Of a DNA stretch of 20,151 nt, positions 19,813 to 20,151 are shown piece after piece; the stretch's first letter is position 1; every line of letters starts with the position of its first letter. Under the pieces are notes generated by a model that saw only the letters and a program-made list of their open reading frames with translations, did no database searches and was not told the DNA's origin. The DNA is from a virus. The position numbers and the translations under genes were made by a program. Location of the stretch: IMG/VR virus record IMGVR_UViG_3300027976_000277, positions 1 through 20,151 of that record; one strand, 5' to 3'.

Positions 19813-19991
19813 GACTCTGGCTTAATTATAGCATACTGATTGCTGCTGTCAAATTGATTTGTGATATGCAATGTATTTGTATATATATGATATTCGTAAA
19901 TCATTTTGCATCGTGAGCATTTTATCGCTGCAACCATCATTGTTGTTTTAGCCAGAAGCTTATTACAGCCTTTGCATTTTACATCTTGCAT
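19785..19991 (-). CDS. com: Com-like zinc-finger translational regulator
   Basis: 68 residues. Cys6-x2-Cys9 and Cys25-x2-Cys28 match the Com protein of phage Mu, including the CNKLLAK segment between them and the Cys-x-Arg-Cys-Lys second pair. Mu Com is an RNA-binding zinc-finger protein that opens a stem-loop on the mom mRNA and allows its translation. Here it stands before the prohead protease, and the end of its own gene forms part of a hairpin just before the protease start. There is no clear Shine-Dalgarno; coupling to the 44-residue ORF (9 nt upstream) is likely. Confidence 0.75.
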   Translation of the reverse strand: MQDVKCKGCNKLLAKTTMMVAAIKCSRCKMIYEYHIYTNTLHITNQFDSSNQYAIIKPESTETDSLAT

Positions 19992-20000
19992 TATAGTAGT

Positions 20001-20135
20001 TTATTTACTTTTTAGTGGCTGCACAATTGCTTCTATTGCTATCAAAGCTTCTTGTATTTTTTGATGTGTAGCAAGGTCAGCATTTACACTGGCACAAGCT
20101 TGTTTAATTATTTGTAGTGCTTCATTGTTTTCCAT
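20001..20135 (-). CDS. 44-residue helical peptide
   Basis: ATG 20135 has AGGAG 7 nt upstream. The product is one long amphipathic helix (Leu, Ile, Ala, Gln, Glu) with a basic end. It fits exactly before the com-like gene. No family recognised; it may support translation of Com or be a small scaffold or regulator. Confidence 0.5.
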   Translation of the reverse strand: MENNEALQIIKQACASVNADLATHQKIQEALIAIEAIVQPLKSK

Positions 20136-20151
20136 TATAATACTCCTATAT

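Overview
This window is part of the genome of a tailed phage or prophage of the siphovirus (HK97-like) type. The DNA is AT-rich and most genes lie on the minus strand, packed head to tail with ATGA, GTGA or TAATG overlaps. TAA, TAG and TGA are all used as stops, so the standard bacterial code applies. No integrase, tRNA gene, host housekeeping gene or CRISPR array was recognised. Portal and terminase genes are absent and should lie just beyond the right edge. The host cannot be named from this sequence. The peptidoglycan-cutting enzymes and strong Shine-Dalgarno sites fit a Gram-positive or Patescibacteria (for example Saccharibacteria-like) host, but that is only an impression.

Reading in the direction of transcription (right to left): 20135-17266 holds a 44-residue ORF, a Com-like zinc-finger protein, the prohead protease, the major capsid protein and a probable tail-tube protein. 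A terminator-like hairpin sits between com and the protease, and a clear terminator follows the tail-tube gene. A TGn-extended -10 promoter then precedes the connector, head closure, tail completion, tail terminator, frameshifted tail chaperones, tape measure, distal tail protein, tail hub, a zinc-binding protein and three short tail-tip proteins that share one N-terminal module. The lysis cassette follows (XhlA-like protein, amidase, holin candidate, tiny Cys peptide) and ends at a bidirectional terminator near 5800.

The left part has a different organisation. At 5686-5817 a plus-strand promoter, an 11-bp stem-loop and a terminator define a free-standing small RNA of about 97 nt, back to back with a minus-strand promoter for a membrane protein, a secreted lytic transglycosylase and a 34-residue membrane peptide. 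At 4111-4738 is the only plus-strand operon: an HNH-like protein and two small proteins, with its own promoter and terminator. It diverges from a 118-residue gene of unknown function across a palindromic promoter region. From 3562 to the left edge runs an early-type operon: small unknown proteins, a Rad52/DdrA-like annealing protein, a two-helix membrane protein, a KGG-type basic protein, zinc-ribbon peptides, a pentapeptide-repeat protein and a DNA methyltransferase cut by the window edge.

The most interesting feature is the small RNA. Its 35-nt loop carries two segments complementary (10-11 nt) to the ribosome-binding sites of three phage genes, two of which are the first genes of separately promoted operons. 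This suggests a phage-encoded antisense regulator of translation. Other points of note are a Com-like gene ending in a hairpin just before the protease start, a CCCAAAA frameshift signal in the tail chaperones, carbohydrate-binding-like insertions in the distal tail and hub proteins, and a swappable tail-tip gene array.
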